Positions 37,345 through 47,174 of a stretch of 64,000 nt of DNA are shown piece by piece. A program made the position numbers and the translations under genes. Source of the stretch: Endozoicomonas euniceicola (GTDB lineage Bacteria; Pseudomonadota; Gammaproteobacteria; Pseudomonadales; Endozoicomonadaceae); assembly GCF_025562755.1 (NCBI RefSeq), contig NZ_CP103300.1, positions 3,845,001 to 3,909,000 on the forward strand, in the 5' to 3' direction. The notes under the pieces were generated by a model, which saw only the letters and a program-made list of their open reading frames with translations, did no database searches and was not told the DNA's origin. Each line of letters starts with the position of its first letter. The stretch's first letter is position 1.

Positions 37345-39759
37345 ATGGGCAAAAAAAATAACGCTTCAGTCTTTGTGTTTTCAAAAAAAATGCTGGCAGT
37401 GGTGTTGCTGCTGTGGCTGGCTGTCATTGTGGGCAGCGTCCGTGGAGAATGGGTAACACCAGCTTCTGTACATCAGGGGGGGATTGCCCATGTTGCTTCA
37501 AGGCTCTGTCTTCAGCAACAACCCGTGCTTAAATCCGCTATGGATGAAAAAGTTGCGGTTTCAAAAAGATCGGCAACGGTGGTTATCCTGGTAGAAGACG
37601 ACGGTTTTAGTGTACTGACCACTGAGCCGGTAGTTTTCACATGGCAGGATGCGTGCAATGCCACCACACTTTCCGACATGACCCGGCATCTGCGCTGCCA
37701 CGATCCCAGTGCTTTGCTGACCGGGTTAAGAGCCACACTGCAGTTTAGTCACAGTGGGGAGTCTGTGCAGGTGACCGGGTTTGCGTCGGTTTTGCAGGTG
37801 CAGACCACCGGGGGAACAGACCTGGCCATTGCTCCCTTTCAGAGTGATAGCCCGGGTCTGCCCGACCAGCAATATGAACAACAGTATAGAGCCATTCTGG
37901 AGTACCTGTCCCGGCAAAGGAGAAAGTCTGAAGAGATAGACCGGCGAACAGGATGCTGGACAAACGCCATGTCAAGATTAGCCCCTGAAAAACCGGACGA
38001 AGTGTTAAGGCAGGAGCAGAAAATAAAGGAGCTGCGAGCGCCCGTCAGGTTCCATTACTCACTGGCACACCGTTCGGCCCCGCAGGATGAAACGTTCTGG
38101 TTTTTTACGGACAAGATGCAGGGAAGAAAAGTTGTGTTGACTCCCGACAATAACCTTTCTGCCTGCACTCCTGTTTCCCCGCCATCGGGGAGCATGGCTG
38201 ACCTGTCCAATGGTTCCAAAAGAAATCCTCCACCCGTTGATAAACCAGCAGCTACGAAGAGCAAAAAAAGAAAACTCAGCACCAGCACCAGTAATAGCGA
38301 GAGCCCGCAGAGTGTCACAAATCCGCAGACCGAGGGTTATCCCGTGAGACCGGATATCCCCATAAAACAGGAAGAAAATGTCATTGAATTTGGTGAAAGA
38401 AAAGTCTTGACAAGTGCTGAACTGTTTATCATCAAGCCGGAAAGCGGTATTACCACAAAACCGCCAGAACCGCCTTTCAAAACAAATTGCAAGATTCAGG
38501 GTGCCCCGGCATTCTGGAAACTTTTTACTAAGAAAAAGCGACAGCAACTGGAAAACAGGATATTGGAATATATTAATAAAACCAATGAAGAAAGAGTGGC
38601 GCACATCGAAGGCCTGGTTAGAGAGGTGCGGTACGAGGCAAACGAGGGCGACCCTTACCAGGCTCTGGACGGGCAAAAGCATGTGGTAGCCGCCAAAAAA
38701 CTGTCCAAGGGTACTGTACTGGGACATTACCGGGGCTCTCTCTGGTTGATAGATGAGAATGCCCCGTCTCCGGAGTGTGGTACGTTAGACCAGCAAATAT
38801 CCTATTCCGTTAACTGTGACTACAAAGGAGAAGAAGCCACGGATGATTGTCAGGAAATGTACTGGCTTTCAGGTTATGACGACGGCAATATTTTTTCCTG
38901 CGTTAACGACTGTACCGTCACCAGCAATGCCGACGACGATACCGGTACTGTAGAGCCAAACGTCAGTTTCATTATTGTTTATATGGATGATTTCCCCGTG
39001 GTTATGGTCGTGACAACGAAGTTTATCCCGGAGGGCAAAGGACTCTGGCTGAGCTATGGAGAAGCTTACTGGGACTATAAAAACGAACCGGTTGTGGTGC
39101 CCGAAGATGAAAATGATCGTAGCGGAGGCAGGGCAAAAAATAAAAAATATGTGTGTGATGTGTGTGGAAAGAAGTATGCTCGCTCCGAAAGCCTCACAAG
39201 ACACAAGCGCACCCACACCGGAGAGAAGCCTTATGAGTGCGATATGTGTGGAAAGAAGTTTGCTCGCTCCGAAAGCCTCGCAAGACACAAGCGCACCCAC
39301 ACCGGAGAGAAGCCTTATGAGTGCGATGTGTGTCAAAAGGGATTTGCTTACTCCAGTGATCTTGTAAGGCACAAACGCATCCACACCGGAGAGAAGCCTT
39401 ATAGGTGCGATTTGTGTCAAAAGGAATTTGCTGTTTTCGGAAACTGGGCAATGCACAAGCGCCGCCACACCGGAGAGAGGCCCTACAAGTGCGATGTGTG
39501 TAAAAAGGTTTTTTTTGTATCCGGAAGCTTAGCAGTACACAAGCGCACCCACACCGGAGAGAAGCCTTATGGGTGCGATGTGTGTGAAAAGAGATTTGCT
39601 CGCTCCGAAGGCCTCACAAGACACAAGCGCACCCACACCGGAGAGAAGCCTTATGAGTGCAATGTGTGTCAAAAGAGATTTGCTCTTTCCAGTAACCTCT
39701 CAAAACACAAGCGCACCCAACACAAGAACCTTCCAACAGAGCAACCGCCACAACAATAG
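37345..39759 (+). CDS. SZ16: SET/C2H2 zinc-finger protein, 7 fingers
   Basis: The product has 804 residues. Helices are RSESLTR, RSESLAR, YSSDLVR, VFGNWAM, VSGSLAV, RSEGLTR and LSSNLSK. Finger 4 has Trp at helix position 4, where the fold usually needs Leu (NWAMH), and Met at position 6. Finger 1 has Tyr for the core Phe (KKYARS). The SET-like domain has TTKFIPEGKG and GEAYW, followed by a distinct linker (PEDENDRSGGRAK) related to that of SZ9. Upstream, PVRPDIPIKQE (Arg for Ile) and ITTKPPEP (Thr for Arg) are private. Fingers 2-4, 6 and 7 recur in SZ21, which lacks finger 5, a clean one-module presence/absence difference. Confidence 0.9.
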   Translation: MGKKNNASVFVFSKKMLAVVLLLWLAVIVGSVRGEWVTPASVHQGGIAHVASRLCLQQQPVLKSAMDEKVAVSKRSATVVILVEDDGFSVLTTEPVVFTWQDACNATTLSDMTRHLRCHDPSALLTGLRATLQFSHSGESVQVTGFASVLQVQTTGGTDLAIAPFQSDSPGLPDQQYEQQYRAILEYLSRQRRKSEEIDRRTGCWTNAMSRLAPEKPDEVLRQEQKIKELRAPVRFHYSLAHRSAPQDETFWFFTDKMQGRKVVLTPDNNLSACTPVSPPSGSMADLSNGSKRNPPPVDKPAATKSKKRKLSTSTSNSESPQSVTNPQTEGYPVRPDIPIKQEENVIEFGERKVLTSAELFIIKPESGITTKPPEPPFKTNCKIQGAPAFWKLFTKKKRQQLENRILEYINKTNEERVAHIEGLVREVRYEANEGDPYQALDGQKHVVAAKKLSKGTVLGHYRGSLWLIDENAPSPECGTLDQQISYSVNCDYKGEEATDDCQEMYWLSGYDDGNIFSCVNDCTVTSNADDDTGTVEPNVSFIIVYMDDFPVVMVVTTKFIPEGKGLWLSYGEAYWDYKNEPVVVPEDENDRSGGRAKNKKYVCDVCGKKYARSESLTRHKRTHTGEKPYECDMCGKKFARSESLARHKRTHTGEKPYECDVCQKGFAYSSDLVRHKRIHTGEKPYRCDLCQKEFAVFGNWAMHKRRHTGERPYKCDVCKKVFFVSGSLAVHKRTHTGEKPYGCDVCEKRFARSEGLTRHKRTHTGEKPYECNVCQKRFALSSNLSKHKRTQHKNLPTEQPPQQ

Positions 39760-39809
39760 TCTACACTCCCGCCAAAATCACCCTATAGCCCAATTCTACG
39801 GACTCCACA

Positions 39810-42242
39810 ATGGGCAAAAAAAATAACGCTCCAGTCTTTGTGTTTTCAAAAAAAATGTTGGCAGTGGTGTTTCTGCTGTGGCTGGCTGCCATGGTGGACA
39901 GCGCCCGTGGAGAATGGGTAACACCAGCTTCTGTACATCAGGTCGGGACTGCTCATGTTGCTTCAAGGCTCTGGCTTCAGCAACAACCCGTGCTTAAATC
40001 CGCTATGGATGAAAAAGTGGCGGTTTCAAAAAGATCGGCAGCGGTGGTTATCCTGGTAGAAGACGACGGTTTTAGTGTACTGGCCACTGAGCCGGCAGTC
40101 TTCACATGGCAGGATGCGTGCAATGCCACCACACTTTCCGACATGACCCGGCATCTGCGCTGCCACGACCCCAATGCCCTGCTGACCGGGTTAAGAGCCA
40201 CACTGCAGTTTAGTCACAGTGGGGAGTCTGTGCAGGTGACCGGGTTTGCCTCGGTTTTGCAGGTGCAGACCACCGGGGGAATAGACCTGGCCATTGCTCC
40301 TTTTCAGAGTGATAGCCCGGGTCTGCCCGACCAGCAATATGAACAACAATACAGAGCCATTCTGGAGTACCTGTCCCGGCAAAGGAGAAAGTCTGAAGAG
40401 ATAGACCGGCAAACAAGATGCTGGACAAACGCTATGTCAAGGTTAGCCCCTGAAAAACCGGACGAAGTGTTAAGGCAGGAGCAGAAAATAAAGGAGCTGC
40501 GAGCGCCCGTCAGGTTCCATTACTCACTGGCACACCGTTCGGCCCCGCAGGATGAAACGTTCTGGTTTTTTACGGACAAGATGCAGGGAAGAGAAATTGT
40601 GCTGACTCCCGACAATAACCTTTCTGCCTGCTCCCCTGTTTCCCTGCCATCGGGGAGCATGGTTGACCTGTCCAATGGTTCCAAAAGAAATCCTCCACCC
40701 GTTGATAAACCAGCAGCTACGAAGAGCAAAAAAAGAAAACTCAGCACCAGCACCAGCACCAGCACCAGTAATAGCGAGAGCCCGCAGAGTGTCACAAATC
40801 CGCAGACCGAGGGTTATCCCGTGATACCGGATATCCCCATAAAACAGGAAGAAAATGTCATTGAATTTGGTGAAAGAAAAGTCTTGACAAGTGCTGAACT
40901 GTTTATAATCAAGCCGGAAAGCGGTATTACCAGAAAACCGCCAGAACCGCCTTTCAAAACAAATTACAAGATTCAGGGTGCCCCGGCATTCTGGAAACTT
41001 TTTACTAAGAAAAAGCGACAGCAACTGGAAAACAGGATATTGGAATATATTAATAAAACCAATGAAGAAAGAGAGGCGCACATCGAAGGTCTGGTCAGAG
41101 AGGTGCGGTACGAGGCAAACGAGGACGACCCTTACCAGGCTCTGGACGGGCAAAAGCATGTGGTAGCCGCCAAAAAACTGTCCAAGGGTACTGTACTGGG
41201 GCATTACCGGGGCTCTCTCTGGTTGATAGATAAGAATGCCCCGTCTCCGGAGTGTGGTACGTTAGACCAGCAAATATCCTATTCCGTTAACTGTGACTAC
41301 AAAGAAGGAGGAGAAGAAGCCACGGATGATTGTCAGGAAATGTACTGGCTTTCAGGTTATGACGACGGCAATATTTTTTCCTGCGTTAACGACTGTACCG
41401 TCACCAGCAATGCCGACGACAATACCGGTACTTTAAAGCCAAACGTCAGTTTCATTATTGTTTATATGGATGATTTCCCCGTGGTTATGGTCGTGACAAC
41501 AGAGGATATCCCGGAGGGCAAAGGACTCTGGCTGAGCTATGGAAAACCTTACTGGGACTATAAAAACGAACCGGTTGTGGTGCCCGACGGTGATGACGAT
41601 CATAGCGGAGCCGGGGCAAAAAACAAAAAATGTGCGTGTGATGTGTGTGGAAGGATATTTACTAAACCCCATCACCTAAGAGACCACAAACGCACCCATA
41701 CAGGGGAGAAGCCTTATGAGTGCGGTGTGTGTCAAAAGGGATTTGCTTACTCCAGTAACCTCTTAAGACATCAGCGTACCCACACCGGGGCGAAGCCTCA
41801 TGAGTGCGATGTGTGTAAAAAGATATTTACTCAATCCGGAGACCTCATAAGACACAAACGCACCCACACCGGAGAGAAGCCTTATAAGTGCGATGTGTGT
41901 GAAAAGGAATTTTCTGCTTCTGGAAACTTAGCAACACACAGGCGTAGCCACACCGGGGAGAAGCCTTATGAGTGCGATAAGTGCCAAAAGAGATTTACTC
42001 AATCCGGAGGCCTCGTAAAACACAAACTCAGCCACACCGGGGAGAGGCCTCATGAGTGCGATAAGTGCCAAAAGAGATTTACTGACTCCGGAAACTTAGC
42101 AAGACACAAACGCACCCACACCGGAGAGAAGCCTTATGAGTGCGATAAGTGCCAAAAGAGATTTTCTCGACTCGCACACCTCGTAAGTCACAAGCGCACC
42201 CAACACAAGAACCTTCCAACAGAACAACCGCCACAGCAATAG
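39810..42242 (+). CDS. SZ17: SET/C2H2 zinc-finger protein, 7 fingers
   Basis: The product has 810 residues and opens a run of three nearly identical bodies (SZ17-SZ19). Shared marks are HQVGTAH, FTDKMQGREIVL, NYKIQGAP, EANEDDPYQAL (Asp for Gly) and LIDKNAP, together with a silent ATA for ATC in FIIKPE. It differs from SZ18 mainly from the acidic loop onward (YKEGGEEATDDC, GTLKPNVSF). Helices are KPHHLRD, YSSNLLR, QSGDLIR, ASGNLAT, QSGGLVK, DSGNLAR and RLAHLVS. KPHHLRD has Lys at -1 and Asp at 6 and is unique. Finger 2 has CGVC, with ligands intact. The signal end is SARG-EW. Confidence 0.9.
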   Translation: MGKKNNAPVFVFSKKMLAVVFLLWLAAMVDSARGEWVTPASVHQVGTAHVASRLWLQQQPVLKSAMDEKVAVSKRSAAVVILVEDDGFSVLATEPAVFTWQDACNATTLSDMTRHLRCHDPNALLTGLRATLQFSHSGESVQVTGFASVLQVQTTGGIDLAIAPFQSDSPGLPDQQYEQQYRAILEYLSRQRRKSEEIDRQTRCWTNAMSRLAPEKPDEVLRQEQKIKELRAPVRFHYSLAHRSAPQDETFWFFTDKMQGREIVLTPDNNLSACSPVSLPSGSMVDLSNGSKRNPPPVDKPAATKSKKRKLSTSTSTSTSNSESPQSVTNPQTEGYPVIPDIPIKQEENVIEFGERKVLTSAELFIIKPESGITRKPPEPPFKTNYKIQGAPAFWKLFTKKKRQQLENRILEYINKTNEEREAHIEGLVREVRYEANEDDPYQALDGQKHVVAAKKLSKGTVLGHYRGSLWLIDKNAPSPECGTLDQQISYSVNCDYKEGGEEATDDCQEMYWLSGYDDGNIFSCVNDCTVTSNADDNTGTLKPNVSFIIVYMDDFPVVMVVTTEDIPEGKGLWLSYGKPYWDYKNEPVVVPDGDDDHSGAGAKNKKCACDVCGRIFTKPHHLRDHKRTHTGEKPYECGVCQKGFAYSSNLLRHQRTHTGAKPHECDVCKKIFTQSGDLIRHKRTHTGEKPYKCDVCEKEFSASGNLATHRRSHTGEKPYECDKCQKRFTQSGGLVKHKLSHTGERPHECDKCQKRFTDSGNLARHKRTHTGEKPYECDKCQKRFSRLAHLVSHKRTQHKNLPTEQPPQQ

Positions 42243-42292
42243 TCTACACTCCCGCCAAAATCACCCTATAGCCCAATTCTACGGACTCCACA

Positions 42293-44641
42293 ATGGGCAA
42301 AAAAAATAACGCTCCAGTCTTTGTGTTTTCAAAAAAAATGTTGGCAGTGGTGTTTCTGCTGTGGCTGGCTGCCATGGTGGACAGCGCCCGTGGAGAATGG
42401 GTAACACCAGCTTCTGTACATCAGGTCGGGACTGCTCATGTTGCTTCAAGGCTCTGGCTTCAGCAACAACCCGTGCTTAAATCCGCTATGGATGAAAAAG
42501 TGGCGGTTTCAAAAAGATCGGCAGCGGTGGTTATCCTGGTAGAAGACGACGGTTTTAGTGTACTGGCCACTGAGCCGGCAGTCTTCACATGGCAGGATGC
42601 GTGCAATGCCACCACACTTTCCGACATGACCCGGCATCTGCGCTGCCACGACCCCAATGCCCTGCTGACCGGGTTAAGAGCCACACTGCAGTTTAGTCAC
42701 AGTGGGGAGTCTGTGCAGGTGACCGGGTTTGCCTCGGTTTTGCAGGTGCAGACCACCGGGGGAATAGACCTGGCCATTGCTCCTTTTCAGAGTGATAGCC
42801 CGGGTCTGCCCGACCAGCAATATGAACAACAATACAGAGCCATTCTGGAGTACCTGTCCCGGCAAAGGAGAAAGTCTGAAGAGATAGACCGGCAAACAAG
42901 ATGCTGGACAAACGCTATGTCAAGGTTAGCCCCTGAAAAACCGGACGAAGTGTTAAGGCAGGAGCAGAAAATAAAGGAGCTGCGAGCGCCCGTCAGGTTC
43001 CATTACTCACTGGCACACCGTTCGGCCCCGCAGGATGAAACGTTCTGGTTTTTTACGGACAAGATGCAGGGAAGAGAAATTGTGCTGACTCCCGACAATA
43101 ACCTTTCTGCCTGCTCCCCTGTTTCCCTGCCATCGGGGAGCATGGTTGACCTGTCCAATGGTTCCAAAAGAAATCCTCCACCCGTTGATAAACCAGCAGC
43201 TACGAAGAGCAAAAAAAGAAAACTCAGCACCAGCACCAGCACCAGCACCAGTAATAGCGAGAGCCCGCAGAGTGTCACAAATCCGCAGACCGAGGGTTAT
43301 CCCGTGATACCGGATATCCCCATAAAACAGGAAGAAAATGTCATTGAATTTGGTGAAAGAAAAGTCTTGACAAGTGCTGAACTGTTTATAATCAAGCCGG
43401 AAAGCGGTATTACCAGAAAACCGCCAGAACCGCCTTTCAAAACAAATTACAAGATTCAGGGTGCCCCGGCATTCTGGAAACTTTTTACTAAGAAAAAGCG
43501 ACAGCAACTGGAAAACAGGATATTGGAATATATTAATAAAACCAATGAAGAAAGAGAGGCGCACATCGAAGGTCTGGTCAGAGAGGTGCGGTACGAGGCA
43601 AACGAGGACGACCCTTACCAGGCTCTGGACGGGCAAAAGCATGTAGTAGCCGCCAAAAAACTGTCCAAGGGTACTGTACTGGGACATTACCGGGGCTCTC
43701 TCTGGTTGATAGATAAGAATGCCCCGTCTCCGGAATGTGGTACGTTAGACCAGCAAATATCCTATTCCGTTAACTGTGACTACAAAGGAGAAGGAGAAGA
43801 AGCCACGGATGATTGTCAGGAAATGTACTGGCTTTCAGGTTATGACGACGGCAATATTTTTTCCTGCGTTAACGACTGTACCGTCACCAGCAATGCCGAC
43901 GACAATACCGGTACTTTAGAGCCAAACGTCAGTTTCATTATTGTTTATATGGATGATTTCCCCGTGGTTATGGTCGTGACAACAGAGGATATCCCGGAGG
44001 GCAAAGGACTCTGGCTGAGCTATGGAGAACCTTACTGGGACTATAAAAACGAACCGGTTGTGGTGCCCGACGGTGATGACGGTCATAGCGGAGCCGGGGC
44101 AAAAAACAAAAAACACGTGTGTGATGTGTGTGGAAAGAGGTTTGCTCTTTCCGGAGACCTCGTAAGACACAAGCGCACCCACACCGGAGAGAAGCCTTAT
44201 GAGTGCGATGTGTGTGGAAAGAAGTTTGCTCGTTCCGAAACTCTCACAAGACACAAGCGCAGCCACACCGGGAAGAAGCCTTATGAGTGCGATGTGTGTC
44301 CAAAGAGATTTGCAGCTTCCGGAGACTTGACAAAACACAGGCGCCACCACACAGGAGAGAGGCCTTATGAGTGCGATCTGTGTCAAAAGAGATTTGCCTG
44401 CCCCAGTAACTTCGTAAGACACAGGCGCACCCACACCGGAGATAAGCCTTATAAGTGCGATGTGTGTCCAAAGAGATTTGCAGCTTCCGGAGACTTGACA
44501 AGACACAGGCGCCACCACACAGGAGAGAGGCCTTATGAGTGCGATGTGTGTCAAAAGAGATTTGCTTGCTCCAGTAACTTCGTAAGACACAAGTGCACCC
44601 AACACAAGAACCTTCCAACAGAGCAACCGCCACAGCAATAG
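42293..44641 (+). CDS. SZ18: SET/C2H2 zinc-finger protein, 6 fingers
   Basis: The product has 782 residues. From its ATG to the first finger (about 1.8 kb) I see no difference from SZ19, so the two are recent duplicates that have since received different finger arrays. Helices are LSGDLVR, RSETLTR, ASGDLTK, CPSNFVR, ASGDLTR and CSSNFVR: an alternation of CPKRF-type and CSSNFVR-type modules that looks like duplication of a two-finger unit (fingers 3-4 and 5-6). It ends on a CSSNFVR finger instead of the usual QLAHLVS or RLEHLAR type, with HKCTQH, so the terminal module was lost or replaced. The signal end is SARG-EW. Confidence 0.9.
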   Translation: MGKKNNAPVFVFSKKMLAVVFLLWLAAMVDSARGEWVTPASVHQVGTAHVASRLWLQQQPVLKSAMDEKVAVSKRSAAVVILVEDDGFSVLATEPAVFTWQDACNATTLSDMTRHLRCHDPNALLTGLRATLQFSHSGESVQVTGFASVLQVQTTGGIDLAIAPFQSDSPGLPDQQYEQQYRAILEYLSRQRRKSEEIDRQTRCWTNAMSRLAPEKPDEVLRQEQKIKELRAPVRFHYSLAHRSAPQDETFWFFTDKMQGREIVLTPDNNLSACSPVSLPSGSMVDLSNGSKRNPPPVDKPAATKSKKRKLSTSTSTSTSNSESPQSVTNPQTEGYPVIPDIPIKQEENVIEFGERKVLTSAELFIIKPESGITRKPPEPPFKTNYKIQGAPAFWKLFTKKKRQQLENRILEYINKTNEEREAHIEGLVREVRYEANEDDPYQALDGQKHVVAAKKLSKGTVLGHYRGSLWLIDKNAPSPECGTLDQQISYSVNCDYKGEGEEATDDCQEMYWLSGYDDGNIFSCVNDCTVTSNADDNTGTLEPNVSFIIVYMDDFPVVMVVTTEDIPEGKGLWLSYGEPYWDYKNEPVVVPDGDDGHSGAGAKNKKHVCDVCGKRFALSGDLVRHKRTHTGEKPYECDVCGKKFARSETLTRHKRSHTGKKPYECDVCPKRFAASGDLTKHRRHHTGERPYECDLCQKRFACPSNFVRHRRTHTGDKPYKCDVCPKRFAASGDLTRHRRHHTGERPYECDVCQKRFACSSNFVRHKCTQHKNLPTEQPPQQ

Positions 44642-44691
44642 TCTACACTCCCGCCAAAATCACCCTATAGCCCAATTCTACGGACTCCACA

Positions 44692-47124
44692 ATGGGCAAA
44701 AAAAATAACGCTCCAGTCTTTGTGTTTTCAAAAAAAATGTTGGCAGTGGTGTTTCTGCTGTGGCTGGCTGCCATGGTGGACAGCGCCCGTGGAGAATGGG
44801 TAACACCAGCTTCTGTACATCAGGTCGGGACTGCTCATGTTGCTTCAAGGCTCTGGCTTCAGCAACAACCCGTGCTTAAATCCGCTATGGATGAAAAAGT
44901 GGCGGTTTCAAAAAGATCGGCAGCGGTGGTTATCCTGGTAGAAGACGACGGTTTTAGTGTACTGGCCACTGAGCCGGCAGTCTTCACATGGCAGGATGCG
45001 TGCAATGCCACCACACTTTCCGACATGACCCGGCATCTGCGCTGCCACGACCCCAATGCCCTGCTGACCGGGTTAAGAGCCACACTGCAGTTTAGTCACA
45101 GTGGGGAGTCTGTGCAGGTGACCGGGTTTGCCTCGGTTTTGCAGGTGCAGACCACCGGGGGAATAGACCTGGCCATTGCTCCTTTTCAGAGTGATAGCCC
45201 GGGTCTGCCCGACCAGCAATATGAACAACAATACAGAGCCATTCTGGAGTACCTGTCCCGGCAAAGGAGAAAGTCTGAAGAGATAGACCGGCAAACAAGA
45301 TGCTGGACAAACGCTATGTCAAGGTTAGCCCCTGAAAAACCGGACGAAGTGTTAAGGCAGGAGCAGAAAATAAAGGAGCTGCGAGCGCCCGTCAGGTTCC
45401 ATTACTCACTGGCACACCGTTCGGCCCCGCAGGATGAAACGTTCTGGTTTTTTACGGACAAGATGCAGGGAAGAGAAATTGTGCTGACTCCCGACAATAA
45501 CCTTTCTGCCTGCTCCCCTGTTTCCCTGCCATCGGGGAGCATGGTTGACCTGTCCAATGGTTCCAAAAGAAATCCTCCACCCGTTGATAAACCAGCAGCT
45601 ACGAAGAGCAAAAAAAGAAAACTCAGCACCAGCACCAGCACCAGCACCAGTAATAGCGAGAGCCCGCAGAGTGTCACAAATCCGCAGACCGAGGGTTATC
45701 CCGTGATACCGGATATCCCCATAAAACAGGAAGAAAATGTCATTGAATTTGGTGAAAGAAAAGTCTTGACAAGTGCTGAACTGTTTATAATCAAGCCGGA
45801 AAGCGGTATTACCAGAAAACCGCCAGAACCGCCTTTCAAAACAAATTACAAGATTCAGGGTGCCCCGGCATTCTGGAAACTTTTTACTAAGAAAAAGCGA
45901 CAGCAACTGGAAAACAGGATATTGGAATATATTAATAAAACCAATGAAGAAAGAGAGGCGCACATCGAAGGTCTGGTCAGAGAGGTGCGGTACGAGGCAA
46001 ACGAGGACGACCCTTACCAGGCTCTGGACGGGCAAAAGCATGTAGTAGCCGCCAAAAAACTGTCCAAGGGTACTGTACTGGGACATTACCGGGGCTCTCT
46101 CTGGTTGATAGATAAGAATGCCCCGTCTCCGGAATGTGGTACGTTAGACCAGCAAATATCCTATTCCGTTAACTGTGACTACAAAGGAGAAGGAGAAGAA
46201 GCCACGGATGATTGTCAGGAAATGTACTGGCTTTCAGGTTATGACGACGGCAATATTTTTTCCTGCGTTAACGACTGTACCGTCACCAGCAATGCCGACG
46301 ACAATACCGGTACTTTAGAGCCAAACGTCAGTTTCATTATTGTTTATATGGATGATTTCCCCGTGGTTATGGTCGTGACAACAGAGGATATCCCGGAGGG
46401 CAAAGGACTCTGGCTGAGCTATGGAGAACCTTACTGGGACTATAAAAACGAACCGGTTGTGGTGCCCGACGGTGATGACGGTCATAGCGGAGCCGGGGCA
46501 AAAAACAAAAAACACGTGTGTGATGTGTGTGGAAAGAAGTTTGCTCGCTCCATACACCTCATAGTACACAAGCGCACCCACACCGGAGAGAAGCCTTATG
46601 AGTGCGATGTGTGTCAAAAGAGATTTGTTAACTCCGGAAACTTGGCAGCACACAGGCTCAGACACACCGGGGAAAAGCCTCATGAGTGCGATCTGTGTCA
46701 AAAGAGATTTGCCTGCTCCAGTAACTTCGTAAGACACAGGCGCACCCACACCGGGGCGAAGCCTTATGAGTGCGATGTGTGTAAAAAGATATTTACTCAA
46801 TCCGGAGACCTCATAAGACACAAACGCACCCACACCGGAGAGAAGCCTTATAAGTGCGATGTGTGTGAAAAGGGATTTTCTGCTTCTGGAAACTTAGCAA
46901 CACACAGGCGTAGCCACACCGGGGAGAAGCCTTATGAGTGCGATAAGTGCCAAAAGAGATTTACTCGATCCGGAAACCTCATAAGACACAAGCGCAGCCA
47001 CACCGGGGAGAGGCCTTATGAGTGCGATAAGTGCCAAAAGAAATTTTTTCAACTCGCACACCTCGTAAGTCACAAGCGCATCCAACACAAGAACCTTCCA
47101 ACAGAGCAACCGCCACAGCAATAG
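44692..47124 (+). CDS. SZ19: SET/C2H2 zinc-finger protein, 7 fingers
   Basis: The 810-residue product has the same body as SZ18, and the divergence starts inside finger 1 (GKKFARSIHL versus GKRFALSGDL). Helices are RSIHLIV, NSGNLAA, CSSNFVR, QSGDLIR, ASGNLAT, RSGNLIR and QLAHLVS. RSIHLIV opens the arrays of SZ6, 22, 24 and 25 as well. The last finger is the KKFFQLAHL type, with an extra Phe. The point of divergence at the finger/linker border, and not at the gene start, fits recombination that exchanges finger arrays between conserved bodies. Confidence 0.9.
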   Translation: MGKKNNAPVFVFSKKMLAVVFLLWLAAMVDSARGEWVTPASVHQVGTAHVASRLWLQQQPVLKSAMDEKVAVSKRSAAVVILVEDDGFSVLATEPAVFTWQDACNATTLSDMTRHLRCHDPNALLTGLRATLQFSHSGESVQVTGFASVLQVQTTGGIDLAIAPFQSDSPGLPDQQYEQQYRAILEYLSRQRRKSEEIDRQTRCWTNAMSRLAPEKPDEVLRQEQKIKELRAPVRFHYSLAHRSAPQDETFWFFTDKMQGREIVLTPDNNLSACSPVSLPSGSMVDLSNGSKRNPPPVDKPAATKSKKRKLSTSTSTSTSNSESPQSVTNPQTEGYPVIPDIPIKQEENVIEFGERKVLTSAELFIIKPESGITRKPPEPPFKTNYKIQGAPAFWKLFTKKKRQQLENRILEYINKTNEEREAHIEGLVREVRYEANEDDPYQALDGQKHVVAAKKLSKGTVLGHYRGSLWLIDKNAPSPECGTLDQQISYSVNCDYKGEGEEATDDCQEMYWLSGYDDGNIFSCVNDCTVTSNADDNTGTLEPNVSFIIVYMDDFPVVMVVTTEDIPEGKGLWLSYGEPYWDYKNEPVVVPDGDDGHSGAGAKNKKHVCDVCGKKFARSIHLIVHKRTHTGEKPYECDVCQKRFVNSGNLAAHRLRHTGEKPHECDLCQKRFACSSNFVRHRRTHTGAKPYECDVCKKIFTQSGDLIRHKRTHTGEKPYKCDVCEKGFSASGNLATHRRSHTGEKPYECDKCQKRFTRSGNLIRHKRSHTGERPYECDKCQKKFFQLAHLVSHKRIQHKNLPTEQPPQQ

Positions 47125-47174
47125 TCTACACTCCCGCCAAAATCACCCAATAGCCCAATTCTACGGACACCACA

